Shown here: piece after piece, positions 1 to 9,729 of the stretch
Layout: every line of letters starts with the position of its first letter
Numbering within the stretch: position 1 is the first letter of the stretch
Source of the DNA: Flaccisagitta enflata
Lineage: Eukaryota > Chaetognatha > Sagittoidea > Aphragmophora
DNA length: 64,000 nucleotides
Assembly (NCBI GenBank): GCA_965153355.1
Contig: OZ231127.1
Location: forward strand, 12,586,001 to 12,650,000
Direction of reading: 5' to 3'
The notes under the pieces: generated by a model
Database searches by the model: none
What the model was told of the DNA's origin: nothing
Seen by the model: only the letters and a program-made list of their open reading frames with translations
Program-made: the position numbers and the translations under genes

Positions 1-367
1 CAGTTTGCTCAGGTATGCCAAAAATGACAAGGTTAGCCTTTTTGTCTTCTATTTCCATCGACTCTTTCATTGGGACCCCTCCATTTTGAGCTTTATCCTT
101 TTTTACCTCCATGACATCCTTCTCTACAACTTTCAGTCTGCTATCCAGATCTTCCATCCCTGTCTTGATACTATCCATTTTTTCCAAATTTTTCTCAAAA
201 TGTGCCTGCAATTGGGTTGCTAGTCTTGTTTCAAGTCCTCCGATTCTATCATCAATTTTATCAGAAATTCTGTTGAGTTTGTCTCCTTGAACTTTCAACT
301 GCTCCTTCATATCCATTTCAAACTCTTCAACATACTTTCCTAATTCCTTAACGGTTCCCTTAGACAT
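1..367 (-). CDS. LINE-type retrotransposon ORF1 protein, N-terminal part (runs off the left edge)
   Basis: An open minus-strand frame starts at ATG 367-365 and continues past base 1 with no stop (about 122 codons). The first ~100 residues are charged and heptad-like (LETRLATQLQAHFEKN, DSRLKVVEKDVMEVKK), as expected for a coiled coil. They are followed by NLVIFGIPEQ near residue 113, which resembles the start of the RNA-binding domain in ORF1 proteins of CR1/L1-like non-LTR retrotransposons (N-L-V-I-x-G-I-P-E). In that family ORF1 binds element RNA and forms the particle; the endonuclease/RT ORF would lie to the left of the window. The start was chosen because it is the first Met before the coiled coil. 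Element clade and whether it is intact are unknown. The motif is seen directly; the family call is inference. Confidence 0.65.
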   Translation of the reverse strand, partial: MSKGTVKELGKYVEEFEMDMKEQLKVQGDKLNRISDKIDDRIGGLETRLATQLQAHFEKNLEKMDSIKTGMEDLDSRLKVVEKDVMEVKKDKAQNGGVPMKESMEIEDKKANLVIFGIPEQT

Positions 368-572
368 CTTGTTGCTACCTTTGTTGAAGTCCTGTCCCAC
401 AGTGCAGTACCAAATCTGGAGATGATTTCATGACGGAGAAATCATATTCATCTAGGTTGGAAAAAAAGAAGTATTTAGTCTCTTTGCTGACACCATCGAG
501 ACACGAATATCTACATGCAAACGAAACGATGAAAACTCGATAACCTGCAAATGTTTGCGGCCATTTTTTTTC

Positions 573-588
573 CTCGTATTGCTGTTGC

Positions 589-634
<46 letters not shown>

Positions 635-773
635 AGTGTTGTTGTTGTTTTCGGCATTCTTATTCTCAGAGATGACGACATCGTTATCGTGATTACTGTC
701 GTTGTTGTTAAGGTTGTTGTTGTTGTTGTTGTTGTTGCTGTTGTTGTTGTTGTTGTTGTTGTTGTTGCTATTG
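573..773. repeat. (TTG)n / (CAA)n microsatellite, two blocks
   Basis: Two runs of TTG triplets (about 580-637 and 702-772) flank a short non-repeat segment. They create poly-Val and poly-Asn reading frames on opposite strands that are not genes. Confidence 0.9.
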
Positions 774-899
774 TTGCATTTTGTTAAATCATCTGTCATA
801 TCCGTTGTATTATATAGCGTCTAGTCATTGTGGCACAAGAACTTCTAGTGGAAGACAGTTAGTCGACCAACGTCGTATCTCTCTCTCTCTCTCTCTCTT

Positions 900-1160
900 A
901 TGTTTTCAGTTACGGACACGAAACTCTTTGTCCGTCCGTCTGTTGATCCGTCGGTTTGTTGGTCCGTCGGTCCGTCACGCTTGAGTTGAAAACACGAAAA
1001 ACGCGTATTTATCATACCGCAGTTGTGATTGTATGGGTGTGTGTGGGTGTGTGTGTGGCAGAGGTGATTGGGGGTGGGACTGGGGTGAGGCTGGGAATTG
1101 GATGCCTCTGCCCACCCGTCCGCTACGAGATTGTGACCCCGCGTCACTTGTTCTATTCCT
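900..1160 (-). mobile_element. Short dispersed element (family R1), reverse orientation
   Basis: Contains tetranucleotide tracts (GTCC/GTCG) at 930-980, then GTGTG-rich spacer and the conserved block CTGCCCACCCGTCCGC at about 1108, ending in GTGACCCCGCGTCACTTG. The same blocks in the same order recur at 8.7, 38.4, 40.3 and 48.5 kb. Confidence 0.6.
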
Positions 1161-1751
1161 ACTCAGGGTATATTTACAAACTACAAGGATACGAAACGAG
1201 TTTTTCTTTTTGAGTAATTTCCCGGGTCATTACATTTTGAAATTGGCGGTTCATTATTACATTTGTTAATACGGAACAATTACAATTGATCTTTTTTTGG
1301 TGGAAACCCCGAGCGCGACCAATCCTCTATTGTATATCCATTTTCTATTGTAATGAATCTGAATCAAGTTCGCCAAATTTACTTTTTGAACATATTCTCT
1401 ATATTAAGTGGGCGAACTTACCTTTTTCTTACTTAGAAAGCTGATGGTCTACGGGTAACGTCACTATGCCTTTTTTTTAAGAGCAAAAAAATCTTTTTTA
1501 TCTCCTTTCGGTAATCTTTGATATTTGCTCCCCAACCGAATCCTGGTATGTAAATTGGCAGAACCAATGTTAATAAACTGGGCTGATGCACGCATGGACG
1601 CTTTTTCTCATGCCAAATGAGATCTTCTCGGTTGACCGAGAATTTCTTTAAGTTAAACCCATTCAGAATAATATAAAAAAAAATTGATAACCTGCCAACG
1701 CCTCCGCTTCTTAGCAACACGTTATCGCATCGTAAGACTGAAAATGAAAAG

Positions 1752-1940
1752 TTATCTTTTAGACAGCGGCTTTGAACGAAGACAAAGACTTGTAGACACG
1801 GGAGAAACCGGGCTCCCCATACTCAGGGCCCTGATCAGGCCTCCAAGCTCATAAACATGGTCTCTAACACAAAACAATTGATTCGCAGATTCCCCGTTTG
1901 TTAAACAGGACTTATTCCGCTTTAAAGCTGATTCCTTCAC
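1752..1940 (-). pseudogene. Penelope-like reverse transcriptase fragment (decayed)
   Basis: A 62-codon minus-strand frame contains, in order, a CLTN motif, LFCVRDHVYELGGL and MGSPVSPV. This spacing resembles the palm region of Penelope-like element reverse transcriptases, where a K-L-C-L-x-N-x-x-F helix and a Y-x-Q-x-x-G segment lead into A-M-G-S-P-x-S-P. The expected Q before the glycine is not kept and the catalytic A-D-D box is absent. A stop lies two codons upstream of the frame's GTG, and no extension is seen either side, so it is a dead scrap. Just beyond it (about 1968-2000) is AGCAGGGCACGGGTAGCGC, an end piece of element family R2. Alternative: chance resemblance in a short ORF. Confidence 0.42.
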
Positions 1941-2249
1941 ACAATTTCAGTTTGGCCGTGGAACAGAGAAAGCAGGGCACGGGTAGCGCTGACCATATGT
2001 ACTGACTTTGAGCCAGCTATTATGACTCAATAAATATAGGCAATTTTCCCACTGAAAGCTGTTTGACAAGTTTTTTTTTTCTCATCGATGCCCGAGACTT
2101 ATCTTCGGTTTGATGGAATATCTATATCGATATTGCGGTGTCAGTGACTCGGTGGTAAATGAAAAATAAAGTGACTTCTGAGAGATTTTTTTGTCATTTT
2201 TAGTCAGAATGAAAATCTATCCAAAAACTCTATTTCATACAGATGAAGA

Positions 2250-2396
2250 ATAAAAACAAAAACAAAATAGAAAAAACAAAAACAAAAACAAAAACAAAAC
2301 AAAACAACAACAAAACAAAAACAAAAACAAAAACAAAAACAAAAACAAAAACAAAAACAAAAACAAAAACAAAAACAAAAACAAAAACAAAAACAA
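2250..2396. repeat. (CAAAAA)n microsatellite
   Basis: About 145 bp of ACAAAA units with a few interruptions. It generates Lys/Thr and Leu/Phe frames with no coding meaning. Confidence 0.9.
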
Positions 2397-2523
2397 ACCT
2401 TCGCCTATCCGCTTTTTCTCCTCTACAACCATATGAGGGTTTAACTCATCATCTTTTTCTACTTTTAGGTCACACTGTTTAGCGTTGCATAAGCGTTTCA
2501 CTGCTACTTCTTTCACTTCTCAG

Positions 2524-2670
2524 AACTGAGTGTAGAAATGTGCGACTGCGGGGAATTTTGTTACTTCGACAAAGTGACGAGAGAAACGGAATGCTGTAAC
2601 CGCGCTTGCAGCAAATGCCCTACCTTCCAAGACAGTTGCGAACAATGCTTTAAAGGGACATGTCTGAGAC
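2524..2670 (+). CDS. Cysteine-rich exon of a secreted/extracellular protein, upstream of a TSP1 exon
   Basis: The exon follows a pyrimidine-rich acceptor (TTCTTTCACTTCTCAG) and ends at a consensus donor (GTAAGT at 2671). The frame encodes a peptide dense in cysteines (CDCGEFC, ECCNRACSKCPTFQDSCEQC, CFKGTC), typical of an extracellular disulphide-bonded module. It enters with two bases of a split codon and leaves in phase 1. The downstream TSP1 exon at 3042 begins with the two bases needed to complete that codon, so the two exons join in frame. I do not recognise the cysteine spacing as a named domain. ATG 2538 lies inside the frame but is probably not the start, because the frame is open back to the acceptor. 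Earlier exons were not found between 400 and 2520. Confidence 0.6.
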
Positions 2671-2774
2671 GTAAGTTCAAAAAATTAGTTACCACCCCCC
2701 CCCCCCAAAAAAAAAAAAAAAATCTCATTTTCTTTCTTCCCTGTCCTTGAATCTAACAGTCTTACTCACACGTA

Positions 2775-2870
2775 CAGTGGAATCTGGCTATTGCGCACCC
2801 GCTATTAGCCAGTAGCCTGATTGAATTTGAGGCATGAGAGTTGATGTTCATTCTTACAGTTAAGTTTCTT
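2775..2870. mobile_element. Possible truncated TA-MITE fragment (family G end)
   Basis: TA followed by CAGTGGAATCTGG and GCGCACCCGCTATTAG resembles the reverse complement of the family G end at 3416 and 20394. No second end is clear. Confidence 0.35.
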
Positions 2871-3041
2871 TGTGTGGTTATTTCTAAGTCGGTGATAATA
2901 TCGCATCCATGTTGACAATGATGACGCAGTTTCAGAACAAGTTGCGTATTTTTCTCGATCCCTTTGAGCTCTTGGAAAGCTGAACTTTGACTTTAGATTG
3001 GCCATTTTTTCCGACCCAAAATCTACTTCGTCTCTTCGTAG

Positions 3042-3187
3042 TACACGGAGGTTGGTCTACTTGGAGCGAATGGTCGACTTGCTCCGGTAGATGTCCAGTT
3101 GCTGGCTCAAGGATCCGAGTTCGCCAATGCGATAATCCAAAACCACGATTTGATCTCTACGGAAGAAATTGCACCGGAGACGCCCAA
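3042..3187 (+). CDS. Thrombospondin type-1 (TSP1) domain exon
   Basis: After a CTTCGTAG acceptor the frame reads HGGWSTWSEWSTCSGRC, then a basic stretch ending VRQCDNPKP, then GRNCTG. These are hallmarks of a TSP1 repeat: three spaced Trp for the W/R ladder, the WSxC core, RxRxC, and the CxG segment. TSP1 modules occur in secreted and membrane matrix proteins, ADAMTS proteases, hemicentins and guidance receptors. The exon continues in frame from 2524-2670. It appears to stop at GCCCAA|GTGACC (3187), so the last part of the module with the remaining cysteines must lie in a later exon that I could not find. The intronic sequence after it holds a 164-bp MITE (3253-3416). Which TSP1 protein this is cannot be told from one module. 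Confidence 0.78.
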
Positions 3188-3252
3188 GTGACCAACATAT
3201 TGTATCTGATATTTGCGGATATAAAAAACTGCCAAAAACTGCATTGGAGTTA

Positions 3253-3416
3253 CAGTTGAGCTTACATAGAGCAGATGCCAGGGTTATGCCTAAAAGTGAA
3301 GCAGCTTTTTTGCAAATTTACAAAAGAAATTTTAAAATCCGTCATGGGACAGTAAGTTGCATGCTTCATAGATGGGCTTGTCTTAATGGCTGGTGCGCTC
3401 TAGCGATGCTCCACTG
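3253..3416. mobile_element. 164-bp TA-flanked MITE (family G)
   Basis: Starts CAGTTGAGCTTACATAGAG and ends TGCTCCACTG, with TA on both sides. A second copy of exactly 164 bp is at 20231-20394. The ends and TA flanks suit a Tc1/mariner-type non-autonomous element. Confidence 0.65.
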
Positions 3417-3685
3417 TATTGAAATTCATAACTGACCTGTGGCCTTAGAGGGGACAATGTCCTTTAAAACTGTCATTTCCTTATCCCTCTGTTAGTCTGT
3501 TGTTCATTCATTTGTCTCTAATTAGCCCTCTCGGGCATTCTCTTGACTTCAAATCAGCCCCTGCAACTAAAATCAGCTTCCTAGGGTATCAAATCAGCCA
3601 TTCCAGGCCATTTTAGGCCCTAACAGCCCTTCTAGACCTCAAATCAGCTTTCTCAGATCTTGAATTAGCTTTTACAGGCCTCATA

Positions 3686-4282
3686 CAGTACGATGGGAGC
3701 AAAGACGACCTAGACTGGAGGATAGATTTTAAGTATCTTAATTTTATTTGATATGTAAAAAAATTGAGATTTATACTAATCAAAGGTTGCTCTATTGCTT
3801 GAATACATTGGCTTCTCTCATTTTTCAACTTGTGACTTGATTTCATCAGGACTTCATTTTTTGATGTTTTAACCTAGCTCATCTTATGGGGCAGAAAGTT
3901 CTATATAATTAAAAAAAAAATCAGCTCAATCAGACCATTTTTATAGGTTTTGTGCCAGTTTTAAGCTTTTCCCAGATATTAATTTACATAATTGTTCTTT
4001 TTGAAAAATAACTGTAAAACCTGTAGAAATAGTCCGATTGAGCTGATTTTTTTTTCAAAATTATATCAAATTTTTAGCCCGATCTGATAAGCTAGGTTAA
4101 AACATTGAAAAATGAAGTCCTGATGAAGTTAAGTCACCAGTTGAGGAATGAGAAATGTTAATATATTCATGCAATAAAGCAGCTTTTAATTAGCATAAAT
4201 CTCATTTTTTTATAAATCAAATGAAATCAAAATACCTAAAATCTATCCTCCAGTCTAGGTCGTCTTTGCTCCCATCGTACCG
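3686..4282. mobile_element. Palindromic TA-MITE, family A copy 1
   Basis: CAGTACGATGGGAGCAAAGA at the left end is the near-perfect reverse complement of the right end (GCTCCCATCGTACCG), with TA flanking both. The inverted arms extend well beyond the tips, including the shared block CTAGACTGGAGGATAGATTT and its complement. No transposase ORF is present. Related copies lie at 4871 and 15616. Confidence 0.8.
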
Positions 4283-4501
4283 TATCAAATTTTCAAGTCT
4301 CTTAATAGTCTAAGGCTTTGATTTAGCTCTACAGGGTCATCCACCTGAGTTGTCGGATTCTTTTAAGCTTTTCCTCTGAGATGGAAAGAGCCATGGATCT
4401 GAAATTAAAGGGTCTTAAAATTTCCTCACTGTAGGTCATGTAGATTATATTTTTTGAGATTTTGAAGTAAAATCGCACTATACAGAATACATGAAAAAAA
4501 A

Positions 4502-4690
4502 AACAAGGCCAAATTCACGGCTACTGAAGTCACGTGCGGGTGGGCAGGGGCCATATTTGAGGTCACTAGACCATTTGGGCAGGAGCTGGTGTCAAAGAAA
4601 TAAATTCATAAAAAAAAGTAAAACGTGACCGACCGACCAACCGACCGATGGACAAAGCGGGTTGTAGAGTCGCGTGCACGCAACTAAAAA
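4502..4690 (+). mobile_element. Short dispersed element R1, full length
   Basis: Runs from AACAAGGCC through GTGCGGGTGGGCAGGGGCC and a (GACC)n-type tract to TCGCGTGCACGCAACTAAAAA. The 3' hairpin here carries one mismatch (CGCAAC instead of CGCGAC). Confidence 0.72.
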
Positions 4691-4870
4691 TCTTGCATTT
4701 ATTCAATGTCATCATTTCTAAACTATTTAACTCCAAGATGTTTAACTCCAAGATGGTGGATCAGTTACAGATGATATGAAAATTAGTTGAAACATAAGAC
4801 TACATCAAATCACCTCTTTTTAAAGACCATTATTTTTGTGTTCGCATGTGGAAGCTTCCAATTTTTACTA

Positions 4871-5358
4871 CAGTACGATGGGGGCAAAGGCGAGCTAGAC
4901 TGGAAGATTCCATTTGTGACTTGACCACATCAGAATATTTTTCAGCATTTTAACCTATCTCATCAGATCAGGTAAAGAACATTATATAGTTTTAAGAAAA
5001 ATCAGTTCAATTGGACTATTTTTACAGCTTTTACAGCTATTTTTTTAAAAGCAAATTTATATAGATTAATGATTGAGGGGAGTTTAAAACCACCATGAAA
5101 CCTGTAAAAATAGTTGAATTGAGCTGATATTGTTTTGTAACTTATGTAAGATTTCTGCCTAATCTGATGAGATTAGAACATTTAGATGAGATTAGATCTG
5201 ATTAGAACGTGAAACACAAAGTTCTGATTAAGCTAACATATTCTCTCAAAAGAGCCCCCTTTAACTAACATAATTCTTAAATTCTTAAGTAATCAAATGG
5301 AATTAAGATACCTAAAATCTATCCTCCTTTCTAGGTCGTATTTGCTCCCATCATACTG
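4871..5358. mobile_element. Palindromic TA-MITE, family A copy 2
   Basis: Same ends as the copy at 3686 but more diverged: the left tip has GGGGGCAAAGG and the right flank reads TG instead of TA. This suggests it is the older copy. Confidence 0.7.
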
Positions 5359-5567
5359 TGTATGGAACATCCTATGACGAGCTTCAGTTACATCCACAAA
5401 AGACATATACGATAATTCTTACCTATTTGCGACTTTTTTGACGATGACTGTAGACGCAAACGCAATGCTGATTTGACGAGGTTATTTTTCTAATATTCTA
5501 AATGTACTTTCAGGTTATCAATAAACTCAATATTTATTAGATACTGATTTGATAGCTGAAATAGCTA

Positions 5568-6143
5568 CAGTACCTTCCGAACAAACCTGGCTAAAACTGG
5601 AGGATAAATTTTTGTTACTTTACTTTCATTTCCCAAACTTCATTTTTTGTACATAACTTAATTAAAAAATACTTAATTCCTTGAACATACTTGGTTGTCA
5701 GCACACGTGGAAACTGGGGTATGAAGACACAATAGTTGAGTAATTTTACCAGACCATTAAGAGAAATTTTGCCTATCTGGGATTCAAGAACAGCTCAGTC
5801 AAAGATAATATTTCAGATGCACAGTTATTTAAAGTTTTTGGCGACAATTGTTTCAAAATGATTTAGGACAATTGTCCTAAAAACTAAACATAAAATCAGG
5901 CCACTGCCTGACTGGCTTTGCCTATATTTTAATAAATTTTCAGTTTAATCCAATGGTCTGGGTTAGAACACTCATCATTTAGATGTCTTCATGCACTTTG
6001 ATTTCACGAGCTATTTTTTTGACAGCAAATAAGTTAAGGACTAAGTATTTTAATCAAATTTGATGCAAAAATGGCTCAGAAATCAAATTAAAGTAACAAA
6101 AATGAATCCTCCAGTTTTAACCGGGTTTGCTCGGAAGGTACTG
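5568..6143. mobile_element. Palindromic TA-MITE, family B
   Basis: Left end CAGTACCTTCCGAACAAACC and right end GTTTGCTCGGAAGGTACTG are inverted copies flanked by TA. The internal arms also mirror each other (TGGAGGATAAATTTTTGTTA against its complement). It shares only the CAGTAC tip with family A. Confidence 0.78.
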
Positions 6144-6155
6144 TAAGAAAAGCCT

Positions 6156-6376
6156 TTGCGAGTTTTTGAGATCAAAAAAGAAAATGGCTTGGGAGAGATA
6201 CAGCGTTGGAAGATTGAATTGGCGATGGTTCCAGATATGAAGCTTCCAGATATGAAGCACGCGCTAAAGAAACTTTTTTCAGGGAAGAAACGCGCGAGAT
6301 TCTTAAGCCCGAGTTCGGAGTCAGGAGGAGGAAGAGGAAGAGGAACGGAAAAGAGGCTGGTGACTGGTGTAACTTA
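6156..6376 (+). CDS. Possible orphan exon encoding a basic, Ser/Gly/Arg-rich peptide
   Basis: An open plus-strand frame lies between an AG at about 6152 and a good donor (ACT|GTAAGT at 6377). It starts just past the right end of the MITE at 5568-6143. It encodes a Lys-rich stretch with the small repeat PDMKLPDMK, then KKLFSGKKRARFLSPSS and a GGGRGRG run. Codon content looks more coding-like than its surroundings. I recognise no family, and no partner exon was identified; it could be chance or part of a gene interrupted by repeats. Confidence 0.28.
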
Positions 6377-6496
6377 CTGTAAGTGACATTGTTGCTAATT
6401 GGTGCTGAAAAGGATCATGATGATGATGATGAAATTTCAATTTTGGAGAACAGGTCATGATGATCATGATGATGATGATATTGAGAAAAGAATGTT

Positions 6497-6809
<313 letters not shown>

Positions 6810-6814
6810 AATAT

Positions 6815-7920
6815 AGTTCTGCATAATATGGACTTGGGTGTATCTCCCCACAGCAAAAGCGCCTAACAGCTAAAATTTTTTCATGACAGATTGGCCCAAG
6901 AGCTAAAAAATTTTTTTAGCTGTGCAGCCAATTTTAAGTTTTTTATTTCTAAAGTTTTTGTCAAAAAAAGTGGTCTAACTTCTAAAATTTTTATCTGTGA
7001 TTGGCCTAAGTTCTAAAATAAAAGAGGAAGAAGAATAATAAAAGAGAACAAAGAAGGTCTAAAGCCCCTTATGAAACAATACACAAATCAAGTTTCATCC
7101 CTTTACACATGTCTTATTTAGTGATACTATTCTTTGAATATACAGCTTCAGTCTAGAGGGCATTTCAAGGGACCATGCAAATTTATCCTTTTTAGTGAAG
7201 CTGCCTTTTTTTGCCAATTTAAAAAAAAGATTACAAAATATTTTAAAGGACAGCAACTAGTATACCTTATAGATGGGCAAGTTTAAATGGCAGGTGCACA
7301 TCAATTCTCAAATATAGTTTTTTTTTTGCAACATAAGGAACCTTCTTATCCCTGCTTTTGAGCTTAGTAGCAAGATGCAGTTTACTGTTTACTACAAGAT
7401 GTAGTACTGGCGTGTTCAAGAATTGCAAAAAATTGATTGCACATGCCCTGCAGATGTTTGGGCACAGGTTACCATATGTATAACAAGGGGAAACCGTCAT
7501 TGGGTATTTTCTAGTTACCCTCTGACCGCTCGGCGCATTCAAAATTGGTCAAGAAGGGCCAAAAAAGGCCAAAATCGATAACCCACCCACCAACTTGAAA
7601 AAATTCAAAAATGGTTAAATTTTCATGATTAAGCATCTTTTTTGGACTCTGACACAAAAAACATAAAGGTAGGTGGTTGAGTGGGTGGTTGGGTGGGGTG
7701 ACCCATGGGGTGGGGGCAAGGTGGCCAAATTGGCCAAAATCACCCCCTGATGGAGGTGGTCAGAAAATGACAAAAATCAAAATTGTTGATTTTTTTGGCA
7801 AAAATACATCTCATTAGTGGGATTCTGCAAAAAAATTGGTATTATTTGGGTTTTTGGACAAAATGGCCCAGATGAAGTTTTGAGGGTTGTTGTAATTTTA
7901 GCTGGCTGCACACCTTAACT
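6815..7920. other. Non-coding AT-rich stretch with old repeat debris
   Basis: No supported gene. Around 7190-7310 (GTGAAGCTGCCTTTTTTTGC, TATAGATGGGCAAG, GGCAGGTGCACATC) it resembles a decayed copy of MITE family G. The interval 7640-7760 is G-rich with GGGTGG repeats. Confidence 0.5.
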
Positions 7921-7929
7921 TTGTTTGCT

Positions 7930-8715
7930 TAAAGCTTCTAAACACTTTAATTCCCAAAAATCTGGTTGGTCTCATCTGAAAGATCTTTCAAAAAGCTTTC
8001 AGAAGCTCATGAATTTAATTGATTTGGTTGAAAAATGGTGATACAGTGATCTTCCAAAGTACAGTGAAAATTGGAACTTTGTCATCATTTGACCTGTCAA
8101 CTTTTTTTGCTTATAACTTTTTATCCTTCAAAGCTAGTAAAACATGGTGGGTCTCATCTGAAAGATCTATCAAAAAATTTTCAGAAGCTCATGAATTTTT
8201 ATTGATTTGGTTGAAAAATGGCAATTCAGTTATCTCTCAAAGAACAGTAAAAAATGGAATTTTGTCATTTTTTGACCTGTCAACTTTGTTTGCTCATAAC
8301 TTTTTATCCTTTAAAAGTTAGTAAAAAATGGTTGGTCTCATCTGAAAGATATTTTGAAAAGCTTTCAGAAGCTCATGAACTTTTATTGATTTGGTTGAAA
8401 ATTGGCAATACAGTGATCTCTCAAAGTACAGAAAAAAATGGAATTTCGTTGTTATTTGACCTGTTAACTTTGTTTGCTTATAACTTTGTATCCTTCAAAG
8501 CTAGTAAAACATGGTTGGTCTATTCTGAAAGATCTTTCCGAAAGCTTTCAGGAGGTCATGAATTTTAATTGATTTGGTTAGGAAATGGCGTTATAGTGAC
8601 CTCCCAAGGTAGAGTAAAAAATAATATCTAAACTTTATTGGACCCATTAACTCGGTTCATTTCCCTAAAAAGCTAGTAAAACGTGGCTGGTCTCTTTTGA
8701 AAAATCATTGAGCAA
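7930..8715. repeat. About 170-bp tandem repeat, 4 to 5 degenerate units
   Basis: A unit containing CTCATGAATTTTTATTGATT, GGTTGAAAAATGGCAAT, TTTGACCTGTCAACTTTGTT and GGTCTCATCTGAAAGATCT recurs about every 170 bp, with units diverging by point changes. ORFs here repeat with the same period and are not genes. Confidence 0.85.
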
Positions 8716-8949
8716 GTGACTCAGGGTCACAATATTGTTGCGTTTGAGTGGCCAGGGGCAGCACACCCCCATCCACACCCAACGCCCCACCCAACCCCCA
8801 TGCCAACACAGACACATACACAAAAAGCTTCTAAATGCTCATTTTCCCAATTTTTGACCAGTGCTGATGGATGTACGAACAAATGGATGGACCAATGAAC
8901 CGACGGACAGACAAAGCTTCTTATTGGGTTACCTGTCCGCAACTAAAAA
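8706..8949 (+). mobile_element. R1 element, CAAGTGAC subfamily
   Basis: Begins near CAAGTGACTCAGGGTCACAA, carries the GGCCAGGGGCAGC block, a CCCAACGCC-rich spacer and a GGAT/GACG tract. It ends TTACCTGTCCGCAACTAAAAA, giving the weak stem GTTACC/CGCAAC. Confidence 0.65.
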
Positions 8950-9061
8950 TGGTGAAACAATGATATCCAAAAGTATGGTGGTTAATCTGATTTTGACAAG
9001 GCTCAATTTTTGGCCTTGCCTCGATTAGGATGTTATCTACAAGTTGTCAAAATCACACAGC

Positions 9062-9172
<111 letters not shown>

Positions 9173-9179
9173 CTGGTTC

Positions 9180-9600
9180 GACTCTTTTTGTTCATCCTGC
9201 CTGGAAAAGTGGATGATGCTATAGAGGGTTGATTGAAGGCCTTCTTCAAGAGCCTAAACTGAGGTCTAAGAAGGCTGATTTAAGGCCTGTGAATGCCAAT
9301 TGGAAGCTTGAGAGGGCTGACTTGAGGCTTGAGAGAGCTGGATTAAGGCTTGAAAGGCCTGAGGACTGATTTTAAGCCTGAGAGCAATAAATTGAGGCTA
9401 AGATGGCCGATTTGAGGCCTGAGACGCCCAATTTGGGGCCTGAGAGGCCAGGTTTGAGGCCTCCGGAATTTGGATTTGAGGTAGCCCAAGAGGCCTAATT
9501 TGGAGCTCCGAGAGGCCAGGATTGAGGCTCCGGGAGAGATTGATTTGTGGCCTGAGAGGCCAGATTTGAGGCCTGAGGAGCCTGATGAGGGGAGGACAAT
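9180..9600. repeat. GAGGCCTGAGAGGCC-type minisatellite (R2 core without its left arm)
   Basis: Matches the core of the R2 elements at 18.7 and 28.0 kb, beginning with TTGATTGAAGGCCTTCTTCA and followed by units of roughly 20-24 bp built on GAGGCCTGAGAGGCC. The inverted terminal arm seen in the complete copies is missing on the left. Confidence 0.7.
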
Positions 9601-9726
9601 CAATCGAACAAACGAACGAACGAGCGAATGAATGAACAAACCAATGAACAAACAAATAAACAAACAAATGAATGAAAGAACGAATGAACGATCAAACAAA
9701 CAAACAAACAAACAAACAAACAAACA
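9600..9726. repeat. (AAAC/GAAC/GAAT)n tetranucleotide tract
   Basis: Continuous tetranucleotide repeat grading from GAAC/GAAT into pure CAAA. Confidence 0.9.
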
Positions 9727-9729
9727 GCC

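Noticed and set aside
452-799. Poly-Asn / poly-Val ORFs
   Set aside because: They are translations of (TTG)n/(CAA)n runs on both strands; no flanking coding signal.
2775-3416. One large MITE spanning the TSP1 exon
   Set aside because: The ends look alike, but 3253-3416 matches a stand-alone 164-bp copy at 20.2 kb, so 2775 is a separate fragment.
8019-8568. Two ~100 aa ORFs with IWLKNGNTVISQ repeats
   Set aside because: They follow the 170-bp tandem unit exactly and carry stops in other units.
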